Assembly: GCA_029432775.1 (NCBI GenBank)
Contig: JAROAZ010000004.1
Span: 1-64,000 of the forward strand
Length of the DNA stretch: 64,000 nucleotides
Reading direction: 5' to 3'
Origin: Pontiellaceae bacterium B12227
GTDB taxonomy: Bacteria; Verrucomicrobiota; Kiritimatiellia; Kiritimatiellales; Pontiellaceae
Shown: one piece after another, positions 25,992-34,432 of the stretch
How the letters are laid out: every line of letters starts with the position of its first letter
Position numbering within the stretch: the first letter of the stretch is position 1
The notes under the pieces: generated by a model
Told to the model about the DNA's origin: nothing
What the model saw: the letters and a program-made list of their open reading frames with translations, nothing else
Database searches by the model: none
Translations under genes and position numbers: made by a program

Positions 25992-27457
25992 GCGGTGGCC
26001 TCCTCGTGGTAGATTTTGATCTGGCCTTCGGCGATCAGCTCTTCGCCCCGCAGGACCGTTCCATTCACAATACTGAATGCACCGAAGCCGGTGTCCTTTA
26101 CGGCATTTATCTGGAGCTGGTCTCCCACATTGGCCGAACCATAAAACTTAAACCCTTTCGCTCCGAGCAGGAACCCGGCAGGATCTGCCTCGAGGTGTCG
26201 CGTTCGGAATCCGTTAAACAGCGCGGCGGCCTGCGCAACCATTTCAATATAGGCCTCTTTCTCCAGATAGCCTTCGTCATCCAGAAAAATATTAGACTCC
26301 TCCACGCTAAATTCCACTGAAGCTTTGCGCTCACCGACGGACAACAGCGTATCGACCATTTTCATGGGTGCCTGCTGAGGAATCAGTCCGACGGCACACA
26401 TCGGCAGGCGGTCGATCTCTTCCTGCTTATCGGAATTTTTCCAACAGAGAGGGTCGGATGCCAGATAGTCGCCCGTCATCTGATAGGCCGCTCCGCGGCA
26501 GCCGTAGCAACCTTCCGCTTCCGGACACGCCGCACAAGGCCCCTTGATTTCTTCCAGATGATTCCGCAAGTCCTGAATCACCTCGCTTCCATCAATGATC
26601 TGCTTAAGCGACTGCTCACGGATGTTACCGACCGGCAGATCCACCCCGACGCACGGCATGACATTCCCGATGGCATCCACATAGCAGGAGAACTGATGCC
26701 GCATGCAGCGTTCGCCCGCCAGCGGCGGCTGCGGTTTCCATCCTTCTCCGAATCGTTTGCGGTCAGCTTCTGAAAAGGTTTTGAACAGCGCTTCGATTTT
26801 TGCGGGATCGGCATAGACCCAGTCGTTTTCAACAGCGCCCCCCTGCGGGGTAATCATTTCAAAATAGGGATCGATCTGCTGATCGCGCAGCCATTCCCAC
26901 ATGTCCGCGAGCTCGTCATAGTTGACTTCACTGATGATCGAGCTGCAGGCCATCGGCTTTCCTCCATTGCCATATCCCGCCGCTTTCAGGTTGGTGAAGG
27001 CATCGGTGATGATGTCGTGCGCATTAGGCATGCCGCACAGACGGTTCTGAATTTCGGGATCGCGGGAATTGAGCTTCAGCACCACCTTGACATCAAAACC
27101 GGCCAGACGTTTGGCGTTCTCCGGAGAAATATTGGAGCCGTTGGTGAACATTTCAACACTGATCTCCTGACTGCGAATATATTCCATGACGTCGAATATT
27201 TTCGGATAGATCATCGGTTCTCCGCCAAGAATAATAATACCTCGCGCGCCCATTTCTCCTGCCTGATCGACCAGTGCTTTTATTTCGTCGAGGCTCAATT
27301 CATTCCTGGTCTCGGCATCCTGATAGCAGTATGGGCATTTAAAGTTGCAGACCCGGCTGCATTCAATTTCCATCGTCAGGAGCTTGCCGGCTGCAGCGGC
27401 CTCTTTGATCTCTTCCAGCGAAAATCCGGCTTCATCGCAAAATGCATGACATGACAT
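25988..27457 (-). CDS. radical SAM/SPASM enzyme fused to an ApeP-like hotdog dehydratase domain
   Basis: A 489-residue two-domain protein. Residues 28-345 form a radical SAM enzyme: CxxxCxxC as Cys37, Cys41, Cys44 (VCNFKCPYC), GGEPMIYP as the SAM-binding GGE motif, and a cysteine-rich SPASM region (CMRHQFSC, MPCVGVD, CAACPEAEGCYGC). Residues 347-489 are a hotdog domain like ApeP-type 3-hydroxyacyl-ACP dehydratases (LIPQQAPMKMVDTLL, EMVAQAAALFNGF). In ApeP proteins the first motif is PH-x-x-PM; here His is replaced by Gln. One continuous frame with no internal restart supports a true fusion. I know of no described example of this combination. Confidence 0.87.
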   Translation of the reverse strand: MSCHAFCDEAGFSLEEIKEAAAAGKLLTMEIECSRVCNFKCPYCYQDAETRNELSLDEIKALVDQAGEMGARGIIILGGEPMIYPKIFDVMEYIRSQEISVEMFTNGSNISPENAKRLAGFDVKVVLKLNSRDPEIQNRLCGMPNAHDIITDAFTNLKAAGYGNGGKPMACSSIISEVNYDELADMWEWLRDQQIDPYFEMITPQGGAVENDWVYADPAKIEALFKTFSEADRKRFGEGWKPQPPLAGERCMRHQFSCYVDAIGNVMPCVGVDLPVGNIREQSLKQIIDGSEVIQDLRNHLEEIKGPCAACPEAEGCYGCRGAAYQMTGDYLASDPLCWKNSDKQEEIDRLPMCAVGLIPQQAPMKMVDTLLSVGERKASVEFSVEESNIFLDDEGYLEKEAYIEMVAQAAALFNGFRTRHLEADPAGFLLGAKGFKFYGSANVGDQLQINAVKDTGFGAFSIVNGTVLRGEELIAEGQIKIYHEEATA

Positions 27458-27459
27458 GG

Positions 27460-28743
27460 TTATTTCCTCAAATCAATAAATCGAACCGGCTTACGCGATT
27501 CAGGGGTGAAAACGACCCGGCGTATGTCCGCCTCGGGTTCAACAATCACTTCGGGCTTCACCCGAAGGCGCGCCTGCAATCGGCGCAATACCACTTCAAT
27601 ATCCACCGCCTGCTTCCTGAAGGCCAGATGGACCACCAACCGGTCTGAAAGCGTTTCCTCGGCATAGACCTCCAGATAGTATTCGCTGATTTCCGGCATT
27701 TCATCGAGCACCGTAAAAACGGCTTGCGGGTATAGACTGGTGCCATGGACTTTCAACAGCTGTTTTTTACGACCTAGAATCGGTCCTAAACGGGGGGAGG
27801 TTCTTCCACAGGAACAAGGTTCGCGATCAACAAAGCTTACATCGCCCGTTCGATAGCGAACCAACGGCATACCCTGCACATTGAAGGGCGTAACTACAAC
27901 TTCTCCCGGTTCCCCATCAGGGACCCCGTTGCCTTCTTCGTCCACAATTTCAACCAGCCCCAACGACGGATGGAGGTGCCCGCCAGCCTGCGCGGTGCAT
28001 TCGCAAAAGGTGGTCACCGTTTCAGACGAAGCATACGTGGAAAATACTTTTGCGCCCCAGATCCGCTCCAGATCAACCGAAACGGACAAGGGATTCATGG
28101 CAGCATCTTTCAACGGTTCTCCAATGCATATGAGCTTGTCGATGGTGGTTGAGGGCAGGTCCATTCCCCGACCGGCAAGATAAATTCCCAGTTTCCGCAA
28201 AAAAGAAGGCACGCCTACGACTGTGGTCGGATTGGTGTGCTTAATGACCTCGCCATGCCCTTCCATGGTCCCGTGCCCATTACGAATGGAGGCCGCACCC
28301 ACAGCCTGCACCCCGAGAAAATAGGCTAAGCCGGCAATAAAACAGCGGTCCATGGTACAGGTGAGCAAAACAATATCTGTGGAGGAAAGCCCACAGGCAT
28401 TGAAAGCCCGCTCTTCGTTATAGGCCAACCGTTCGAGGTCGCCCCGGGAATACATAATCTTGGTCGGCCATCCCGTTGTACCGGAAGAAAAGACGATGTC
28501 CGCAACGTCATTCGGTTCCACCGCAACAAATTCCGAGTTCCGAATCGAAACTTCCATTTTATCGGTCAGCGGGAGGTCTTCGAGTTGGACGGTATCGAGA
28601 TCCAACCCATGGAAACGTTCTTTATAGAACGGCGAATATTTGGAACAAAAGGTTAAATGCTCACGCAACAACCGTTCGGTTGCCCGCTGGACTTCTTCGC
28701 GCGCACCGAATTCAAGCGCATCATCTCGGAATTTAAACGTCAT
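27460..28743 (-). CDS. PaaK-like phenylacetate/aryl-CoA ligase
   Basis: A 427-residue adenylate-forming ligase of the PaaK type, which is shorter than standard ANL ligases. Motifs: P-loop FSSGTTGWPTK, ASSETVTTFCEC, the characteristic YRTGDVSFVDREPCSCGRTSPRLGPILGR with its paired cysteines, and a C-terminal catalytic lysine domain. PaaK relatives activate phenylacetate, benzoates or other aryl acids, so this is the best candidate for starter-unit activation. It is three bases upstream of the radical SAM fusion and overlaps the acyltransferase gene by four bases. Confidence 0.9.
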   Translation of the reverse strand: MTFKFRDDALEFGAREEVQRATERLLREHLTFCSKYSPFYKERFHGLDLDTVQLEDLPLTDKMEVSIRNSEFVAVEPNDVADIVFSSGTTGWPTKIMYSRGDLERLAYNEERAFNACGLSSTDIVLLTCTMDRCFIAGLAYFLGVQAVGAASIRNGHGTMEGHGEVIKHTNPTTVVGVPSFLRKLGIYLAGRGMDLPSTTIDKLICIGEPLKDAAMNPLSVSVDLERIWGAKVFSTYASSETVTTFCECTAQAGGHLHPSLGLVEIVDEEGNGVPDGEPGEVVVTPFNVQGMPLVRYRTGDVSFVDREPCSCGRTSPRLGPILGRKKQLLKVHGTSLYPQAVFTVLDEMPEISEYYLEVYAEETLSDRLVVHLAFRKQAVDIEVVLRRLQARLRVKPEVIVEPEADIRRVVFTPESRKPVRFIDLRK

Positions 28744-29489
28744 TCAGTCAGCTCCATTCGATCCAGCTCTTCAGAGATTCGTTCGCGCACCATATTCTTG
28801 AACTTGAACGGGCTGAGGTCCTTGTAGGCTTCCTGCAAAACCGGCTCCAGCGTCCTTACGCGGATGCTCACCGGCTGTAGAACCAGCGTTCCCTTGGGAG
28901 GGGCCTTCTCCGTACCGGAGAGACAGACCGGAACCACGGGCACGCCGGTTTCCTGTGCAAGACGAAAAAGCGAACCATGAAACGAACCCATTTCCCTTGA
29001 GGTTGCGCGGGTACCTTCCGGAAAGGCCGCAATAGAGACCCCCTCCTTCAGAAAGGCTGCACCGCGTGCTGAAAACTCGTCGTGCGACATTTCCCGGATG
29101 CTCTGATACCCCGCAAACTTCGCAAAAAATCCAAGGACCGGAAGTTTGAACGGCCAGATGTTCACCACCTGAATAATCTCTCCGGGGAGCTTCGCCATGG
29201 TGAAGGCATCCGAGGAAGAGCGATGGTTGCAAACATAAATACACGGCAGTGGCGGTTTTCCATATGGATGCTCTCCGCGCACCTTCAGTAACGGTTCCCC
29301 CATCACCATCATGACTGTTCCATACACTTTAATGAGGAAGCGGGTGCGCTCCATTGTTTTACGCCACGAACCAAACGGAGCAAATACCAGTCCAATCAGA
29401 ATCAGAACAGGGATGAGCAGCGCGGAAACGATGAAGAAGAGTGAATAAAAGGCCAGGTTTAACCAGACGGTTTGGAGACGGAGCAACAT
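28740..29489 (-). CDS. PlsC-like 1-acylglycerol-phosphate acyltransferase
   Basis: A 249-residue membrane-associated acyltransferase with an N-terminal hydrophobic segment, the catalytic HX4D in CNHRSSSDAF, and FPEGTRATSR as the glycerol-phosphate-binding motif. It may attach the chain to a glycerolipid, parallel to or instead of the LpxL-like protein with the altered motif. It follows the interrupted ACP gene by nine bases. ATG at 29489 has CGGAGG just upstream, partly within the ACP end region. Confidence 0.9.
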   Translation of the reverse strand: MLLRLQTVWLNLAFYSLFFIVSALLIPVLILIGLVFAPFGSWRKTMERTRFLIKVYGTVMMVMGEPLLKVRGEHPYGKPPLPCIYVCNHRSSSDAFTMAKLPGEIIQVVNIWPFKLPVLGFFAKFAGYQSIREMSHDEFSARGAAFLKEGVSIAAFPEGTRATSREMGSFHGSLFRLAQETGVPVVPVCLSGTEKAPPKGTLVLQPVSIRVRTLEPVLQEAYKDLSPFKFKNMVRERISEELDRMELTE

Positions 29490-29498
29490 ACGGAGGTA

Positions 29499-29759
29499 TT
29501 ATTCTGCTTTCAATTCCTTGCCGAGCGTTTCAATAAAGTCATAGAGATCGTTCAGCACGCGAATATCTCGAATGCGTTCGTCATCACGAATGGATACATC
29601 AAATTTTTTCTGAAGTGCAACCACAAGATCGACCACATCCAGACTATCCAGCCCCAATTCGGTGAAGAGATGAACCTCTGGAGTGAGCTAATCCTGCTCC
29701 ATCTCAAAATCTTCAAGGAACACCTCGTTTACCAGTTCAATAATTTTTTCACGCTGCAT
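29499..29759 (-). pseudogene. acyl carrier protein gene interrupted by an in-frame amber codon
   Basis: Reading from ATG 29759 (AAGGAG six bases before it) gives a clean 87-codon ACP frame ending at TAA 29499, with the phosphopantetheine serine in TELGLDSLDVVDLV. Codon 24 is TAG (29688-29690), where a Gln or Glu codon would be expected; CAG to TAG is a single change. No Met or Val restart lies between the stop and the serine motif; a TTG just before GLDSL would lose helix 1. TAG is the normal stop of infA and several others here, so reassignment is unlikely. It is the promoter-proximal gene of the cluster's long arm. A real nonsense mutation or a base-call error are both possible. Confidence 0.85.
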
Positions 29760-29872
29760 TCCATTCTCCTTCATTGCACACACTTAAATTACGGGTTAAA
29801 AATAGACATAAAGAATATCTGCATGGCACTGCCAATACAATCTGAAAACACCTTGAACAACGGCTTATAAAG

Positions 29873-30445
29873 ATGAATAAAGCATATCTATTACTGGTTC
29901 TTCTGGTCGCAGGCTTCAGTACTCAGGCAACAGAAAACTGGTATAATCAGGCATTTCTCGGGGGTGGTACCTCCATAAAGGGATTCGGAGCAACCGATCA
30001 GGAAGTACGCACAGTTGATGTGGTCTTCCGCCATGCCCGCCTTTTTCACGAAAAAAGTGAAGGATGGATCAAGGGCCGTCATGAATTCTGGATGGAGGTT
30101 CCTGTTGCTATCATTGTCCATGATTCGGATTCCGTGGATGATAATGACTTCGGCATCGTGGGCCTTAACTTCCTGGCCGCATGGATTTTCCCCGAATCGG
30201 CCATTGGATCGCCCTACCTCATGATTGGCGGCGGTCCACAATATGTTCTGGCCGATATAGAGGGCGTCGGATCCGATCTTTGCGGAAACTATCAACTGGG
30301 TTGTGGAACACGTTTTCTGATGATGCAGAAGCACGAGATCAACCTTGAAGTGCGCTATCACCACATTTCCAACCTCGGCATGGCCGACCCCAATGTGCCT
30401 CTGAATTCGGTAAAATTCTATCTCGGAGCAACCCTGCCCTTCTAG
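29873..30445 (+). CDS. PagL-like lipid A 3-O-deacylase (outer-membrane barrel)
   Basis: A 190-residue protein: signal peptide (MNKAYLLLVLLVAGFSTQA), alternating beta-strands, and the PagL/acyloxyacyl-hydrolase hallmark RYHHISNLG near residue 160, holding the catalytic His and Ser, then a terminal aromatic residue (ATLPF). PagL removes the 3-O acyl chain of lipid A at the outer membrane. It is divergent from the ACP end of the biosynthetic operon and 14 bases before a radical SAM gene on the same strand. It may remodel LPS to accommodate the product (inference). Confidence 0.8.
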   Translation: MNKAYLLLVLLVAGFSTQATENWYNQAFLGGGTSIKGFGATDQEVRTVDVVFRHARLFHEKSEGWIKGRHEFWMEVPVAIIVHDSDSVDDNDFGIVGLNFLAAWIFPESAIGSPYLMIGGGPQYVLADIEGVGSDLCGNYQLGCGTRFLMMQKHEINLEVRYHHISNLGMADPNVPLNSVKFYLGATLPF

Positions 30446-30459
30446 TCGGAGCTCAACTC

Positions 30460-31869
30460 ATGAAGATCCTGCTCGTTAAACCCAAGGCCCGCCTCCAGAC
30501 CATCCGCAAACTCGGGGGGCTCATTTTTCTGGAACCGCTCGAACTCGGCTACGTCGCCGCTGCAGTGCCAGAAGGACATTCAGTTGAAATTCTCGACCTC
30601 CGGTTGGCCCGGAATCCGGACCGAATCTTTCGCGCCAGACTGAAATCCCTGCAACCGGACCTGATTGGTATCAGCAGCTATACCCATGAAGTCACCAAGG
30701 TCATCGAGTTGGCCGGGCTGGCCCGGAAAACCAGCCCGAAGAGTAAAATTGTGATCGGCGGGCACCATGCCACCGTCCTGCCCGGCGACTTCAACCGCCC
30801 GGAGTTCGATGCCATTGTGCGCGGCGAAGGATGCGCCCCGTTTCATGATGTTGTCCAATGTCTGGAAAAAGGAAACACACTGAGCCACATTGAAAATGTG
30901 ATGATCCCGGGAACAAACTGGAGCAGAGAAGAGGCCGAGGAGCTTCCCCTCTACCCGGCACCCGACACCCTGCCGGAACCCAAAAGAAATTTATGGAACC
31001 CCGAAGACTACCGATGCTTCTGGCCCACCATGAAACATCCGCAATGGCAAACCGTCTTTCCAAAAACCGCCCTGCTCCGCACCTCGTTCGGGTGCTGCAT
31101 GAACTGCAACTTCTGTGTGATCCCGTTGCTCAGCCGGCGCACCCATATGCCGCGTGATCCTGAAAAAGTGGTGGATGAGCTCGAAAAAATTCAACAGGAC
31201 CACGTCTATTTCTGCGACGACGAAACCTTCATCGATCCCGGTCACGCGCAGCGGATTGCAGAAGCCATTCAACGAAGAGGGATTAATAAAAGGTATTTCG
31301 CCTGGGCGCGCTCCACCACCGTCAACCGGCACCCCGACCTGTTTAAGCTATGGCGATCAATCGGACTCGACTGTGTTTTCCTTGGAATGGAAGCCGCTAC
31401 AAACGAGCAACTTGACAGTATGGACAAACATTCAACCATTGAAGAAAATCAACAGGCCCATCAGGCTCTGATCAATATGGACATTGCCGTACAGGCGGCC
31501 TTTATGGTGAATGCCGATTATACAGAGAAGGATTTTAACGTCCTCTGCGACTACATTGAGAAGATTCCCCCGGCGCAGGTCACCAGCACCGTCTTCACGC
31601 CGTCGCCCGGCAGCACGGCCTGGCATGAGGAAAAGGATAAATATATCTGCCACCCCTACGACCTGCACGACTGCATGCACCCGTTGACCCGAACAAAAAT
31701 TCCGTTGCGAAAATTCTACCGTCACTTCTCGCGCGTTGCAGAAATCGGAGGCAAACGAAATCCGCTACGGAATCCCCAAACCCGCATGATGCCCCGCGAC
31801 ATATTCCGCATCATCCGCTCCGTTTCCGGCTACTCCTCCGCGCTCAAGAATGCATGGAAAGATTTTTAG
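30460..31869 (+). CDS. B12-binding-type radical SAM enzyme (third in the cluster)
   Basis: A 469-residue protein: N-terminal B12-binding-like domain (MKILLVKPKAR, VIGGHHATVLPGDF, RGEG), radical SAM motif CCMNCNFC (Cys212, Cys216, Cys219), and a YFCDDETFIDPGHA segment typical of the B12-dependent BchE/HpnP-like group. It is the only radical SAM gene of the cluster on the plus strand, 14 bases after the PagL-like gene. HpnP-type relatives methylate lipids, but the family alone does not fix the reaction. It ends in TAG. Confidence 0.9.
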   Translation: MKILLVKPKARLQTIRKLGGLIFLEPLELGYVAAAVPEGHSVEILDLRLARNPDRIFRARLKSLQPDLIGISSYTHEVTKVIELAGLARKTSPKSKIVIGGHHATVLPGDFNRPEFDAIVRGEGCAPFHDVVQCLEKGNTLSHIENVMIPGTNWSREEAEELPLYPAPDTLPEPKRNLWNPEDYRCFWPTMKHPQWQTVFPKTALLRTSFGCCMNCNFCVIPLLSRRTHMPRDPEKVVDELEKIQQDHVYFCDDETFIDPGHAQRIAEAIQRRGINKRYFAWARSTTVNRHPDLFKLWRSIGLDCVFLGMEAATNEQLDSMDKHSTIEENQQAHQALINMDIAVQAAFMVNADYTEKDFNVLCDYIEKIPPAQVTSTVFTPSPGSTAWHEEKDKYICHPYDLHDCMHPLTRTKIPLRKFYRHFSRVAEIGGKRNPLRNPQTRMMPRDIFRIIRSVSGYSSALKNAWKDF

Positions 31870-31891
31870 GTTCCGTATTAGTCAGACACTT

Positions 31892-31929
31892 AAAAAAAAA
31901 AACGAACCCGGGCGCTATCTCCCGAGTCC
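31892..31929 (-). terminator. Rho-independent terminator after the lipoprotein gene
   Basis: Minus-strand stem GGACTCGGG/CCCGGGTTC (31921-31929 with 31904-31912), loop of eight, then a run of about twelve T (31892-31902 region). It ends the second arm's transcript between two convergent genes. Confidence 0.85.
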
Positions 31930-31954
31930 GGCGTACCGTATGTATCCAGCTAAC

Positions 31955-32488
31955 TTAATTCGTCAGATAGTACATGATCGTCTGATCAGAAAGCATGGCC
32001 GCAACCGCTGCCGACAGACAACCGCTTGATGCATTGTAAAGGTTCGCTGCAGGAGCTTCGCCCTTAAACGTTTTCGCAACGCCATCGCCCGTTGCAACAT
32101 CCAACGTCAACGTTCCGCGGAATCCCCATACTCCGGTGGAAACCTGCACGTCAGAGACCCGCAGCGTCAGTTTTTTATCGTTTCGCGCAGCTGATCCTGC
32201 ACCGCGTTCATTCAGTTCCCGTTCAGCAATACCGATGGCCTGCTCGGTCCAGTCTTTTTTGTCTGCAACAAACGTATGCCCCATATTATGAGCATACTCG
32301 ATCTCCGTATCATCCGTTTGGCCATTTACCAACGTGACTTTAGACGCCACCGTGTAAACCGGAATGACATCCGTTTTATATTCACTTTCTTTCGGCACAT
32401 ACACATGTGTGCAACCGGTCGACAAGACGACGGCGCCCAAAACCACAACGCCGATCACCTTGCTCATCATTTCTTTCTGAGTTTTCAT
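31955..32488 (-). CDS. lipoprotein of unknown function
   Basis: A 177-residue predicted lipoprotein: signal helix KVIGVVVLGAVVLS followed by lipobox STGC. The mature part has no motif that I recognise; it resembles loosely the small YajG-like outer-membrane lipoproteins (IPVYTVASKVTLVNGQ). ATG at 32488 is preferred to a TTG two codons earlier. It closes the second arm of the cluster and is followed by a strong terminator; whether it belongs to the pathway is unclear. Confidence 0.75.
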   Translation of the reverse strand: MKTQKEMMSKVIGVVVLGAVVLSTGCTHVYVPKESEYKTDVIPVYTVASKVTLVNGQTDDTEIEYAHNMGHTFVADKKDWTEQAIGIAERELNERGAGSAARNDKKLTLRVSDVQVSTGVWGFRGTLTLDVATGDGVAKTFKGEAPAANLYNASSGCLSAAVAAMLSDQTIMYYLTN

Positions 32489-32562
32489 GCCCAATTTCCT
32501 TTCAGTTTGTCCTTCCCCACGTCTGAACCCCGCAGGTCTCCTGCAGAGTCCCGGCTAAAATA

Positions 32563-32811
32563 CTATTCCGCTTTAAGCGCCTCAGTCATTTCCGCTTCAG
32601 AGATTTTCTTCAACGCTTTTGCATAGCAGCGCGGGCAGCGGGCACCCTCCAGATCGTCGACCGACCGAATCAAATGGCCGCACTTGGTGCATTTATACGG
32701 ATCGCCCAATGCAGCATCATAGGCGCTTTTGCTGATCCGCGACTTACAGCCGGTAAGGGCCGACAGGCCAACCAGCCCCAGCAGAATTGAACCAAACTGA
32801 CTTCTTTTCAT
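32563..32811 (-). CDS. small zinc-ribbon lipoprotein
   Basis: An 82-residue protein combining a signal peptide and lipobox (LSALTGC) with a rubredoxin-like or zinc-ribbon pair CTKCGHL...CPRCYAK (two CxxC). Two CxxC pairs outside the cytoplasm in a lipoprotein this small are unusual. It has no recognised family. It sits 33 bases after another lipoprotein gene on the same strand, in the second arm of the cluster. Confidence 0.72.
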   Translation of the reverse strand: MKRSQFGSILLGLVGLSALTGCKSRISKSAYDAALGDPYKCTKCGHLIRSVDDLEGARCPRCYAKALKKISEAEMTEALKAE

Positions 32812-32844
32812 TTTATCATCTCCCTGGGGTTAATAATTACCAAA

Positions 32845-33213
32845 TCAATTCAGCGAAGCCTCCAGAATCTCCGCCACCAGCTCCGGGCTGTTGTATAAAA
32901 AAACTCCGGATACCAAAACCACATAGCCCGTACCGTCCACCACCAGGGTAAGCGGTGTACCCAGCACCCGCAGGCTTATGTCTTTAAACCGGCTCAATTT
33001 CTCGCGCTCCACAAGATACCCATTCAGGTCGCCAACCTGATACACCTCATAATGCACACCTAACGACTTCATCTCCTCCTCGGAAACACTGTCCGCATCG
33101 AACCAGACCATTTCTCCCGAGTCGGTATGCTCCCAAAGCCATTTGGTGCATCCGGTCAACACCCCGAGCGAGCTGCAGGCTAACCCATTTTTTAATAGAG
33201 TCCTTTTAAGCAT
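32845..33213 (-). CDS. small lipoprotein adjacent to ketosynthase
   Basis: A 122-residue predicted lipoprotein (MLKRTLLKNGLACSSLGVLTGC). The C-terminal half has a thioredoxin-like flavour (RVLGTPLTLVVDGTGYVVLVSGVF), but no CxxC. ATG at 33213 overlaps the ketosynthase stop by eight bases, so it is translationally coupled to the cluster. The function is unknown; a role in lipid export or folding is only a guess from context. Confidence 0.75.
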   Translation of the reverse strand: MLKRTLLKNGLACSSLGVLTGCTKWLWEHTDSGEMVWFDADSVSEEEMKSLGVHYEVYQVGDLNGYLVEREKLSRFKDISLRVLGTPLTLVVDGTGYVVLVSGVFLYNSPELVAEILEASLN

Positions 33214-34432
33214 CCACTTTCCGGCAGACCAATGCGGCATTAATGCCGCCAAAAGCAAAACTGTTTTTAATGATGATGTTCACTTCTTTTTCCAACGGTT
33301 GGAAAACGTGCTGAATGCCTTCGCACGTTGGATCAACCTGTTCCAGATTGAGTGTCGGCACAATCACCCCGCGCTTCATCATTTCAAGCGTAGCAATCAG
33401 TTCAATGGCACCGGATGCTCCCAGCGTATGGCCCATATGGCCTTTCAGACTGCTTACGGGAACCGCGTCGCCGAAGATCTCGCGCAGTGCACCGGCCTCT
33501 TCAACATCGCCGTGCGCCGTGGCCGTTGCATGTGCACTGATGTAATCGATTTCCAATGGTTGGACGTCGCTCTCTTTCAGCACCTGCCGAAGGCAGCGCA
33601 CCATGGCATCGGCATTCGACTGGCTGATGTGCGCCCCGCTTCCGCAGGTGCTGTACCCCAGCACCTCGGCATAAATTTTCGCCCCGCGGGCCACAGCTAA
33701 ATCCATATCTTCCAGCACCAGAATACCGGCCCCCTCACCGCAAACGAGCCCATCGCGATCCTTATCAAAGGGCCGGGGTGTAGTTTGGGGCGAATCATTG
33801 TGATGCGATGAAGTGGCGAACAGCACATCGAACGATCCGGTTACGGTGGGATGCAGTTCCTCGGCCCCGCCGCACAGCATTCGATCCTGCCGGCCCAGAC
33901 GAATGAGATCGAACCCGGCTCCGATGCCTTGAAGCCCGGAAGCACAGGCCGCAGAAGGTGCATATACGGTTCCGCTGATGCCGAGATACTGCGACACATT
34001 CATGGCCGCCGTGTGGGAAACACACTGAAAAAATTTGGTGGAAGGCAGTTGGGAAATATCATTTTCCGGCAACACCAGCTCAAAGGTTTCGGTAATGCTG
34101 GCCGCACTCCCCATCGTGGAACCGATTGCACAGCCGGTGCGGTCCGATGCAACGTCCTCATCAGAGAGTCCGGCATCTTCAACCGCCTGCTTTGCCGCAA
34201 TAGCGGCAAACTTGGAAAGGCGCCCCATGGAACGGCGCTTCTGCCGGGGAATCTGTTTTTCGTTTTCGAGCACGGCGGGGGCACCCACCAGCGAGTGCAA
34301 CCCCTGATAATTCGACCAGCTCTCCATTTTCTCAACGGCCGAACGACCTTCCAGCAGGCCCTCCATCATTTCTTCCGGCTGATTACCCAACGGGGAAATG
34401 ACCCCTACACCTGTAATAACAACGCGTTTCAT
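33206..34432 (-). CDS. beta-ketoacyl-ACP synthase (FabF/ApeR-like)
   Basis: A 408-residue complete ketosynthase: Cys163 in APSAACASGLQG, His301 in ISAHATATAHGD (usually HGTST) and His335 in LKGHMGHTLGAS. Unlike the other two it has no cysteine-less partner beside it, matching the standalone third ketosynthase (ApeR role) of arylpolyene systems, which may start the chain. It overlaps the desaturase-like gene by four bases. It has one perfect (33290) and one near-perfect palindrome (33551). Confidence 0.92.
   Translation of the reverse strand: MKRVVITGVGVISPLGNQPEEMMEGLLEGRSAVEKMESWSNYQGLHSLVGAPAVLENEKQIPRQKRRSMGRLSKFAAIAAKQAVEDAGLSDEDVASDRTGCAIGSTMGSAASITETFELVLPENDISQLPSTKFFQCVSHTAAMNVSQYLGISGTVYAPSAACASGLQGIGAGFDLIRLGRQDRMLCGGAEELHPTVTGSFDVLFATSSHHNDSPQTTPRPFDKDRDGLVCGEGAGILVLEDMDLAVARGAKIYAEVLGYSTCGSGAHISQSNADAMVRCLRQVLKESDVQPLEIDYISAHATATAHGDVEEAGALREIFGDAVPVSSLKGHMGHTLGASGAIELIATLEMMKRGVIVPTLNLEQVDPTCEGIQHVFQPLEKEVNIIIKNSFAFGGINAALVCRKVDA
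33290..33305. repeat. Iterated palindrome inside ketosynthase gene
   Basis: A perfect TTCCAACGGTTGGAAA, translated FQPLE on the minus strand near the C-terminus; a copy with one arm mismatch is at 33551. Confidence 0.85.

Noticed and set aside
29499-29759. Idea that TAG in the ACP gene is read through as pyrrolysine or another residue
   Set aside because: infA, the thioesterase gene, the PagL-like, PhnA-like and third B12 radical SAM genes end in TAG, so amber is a working stop; no pyl genes are seen here.
29860-29872. TATAAA just before the PagL-like start as a promoter
   Set aside because: It lies only two bases before the ATG, leaving no room for a transcript leader, and there is no -35 box at the right distance.
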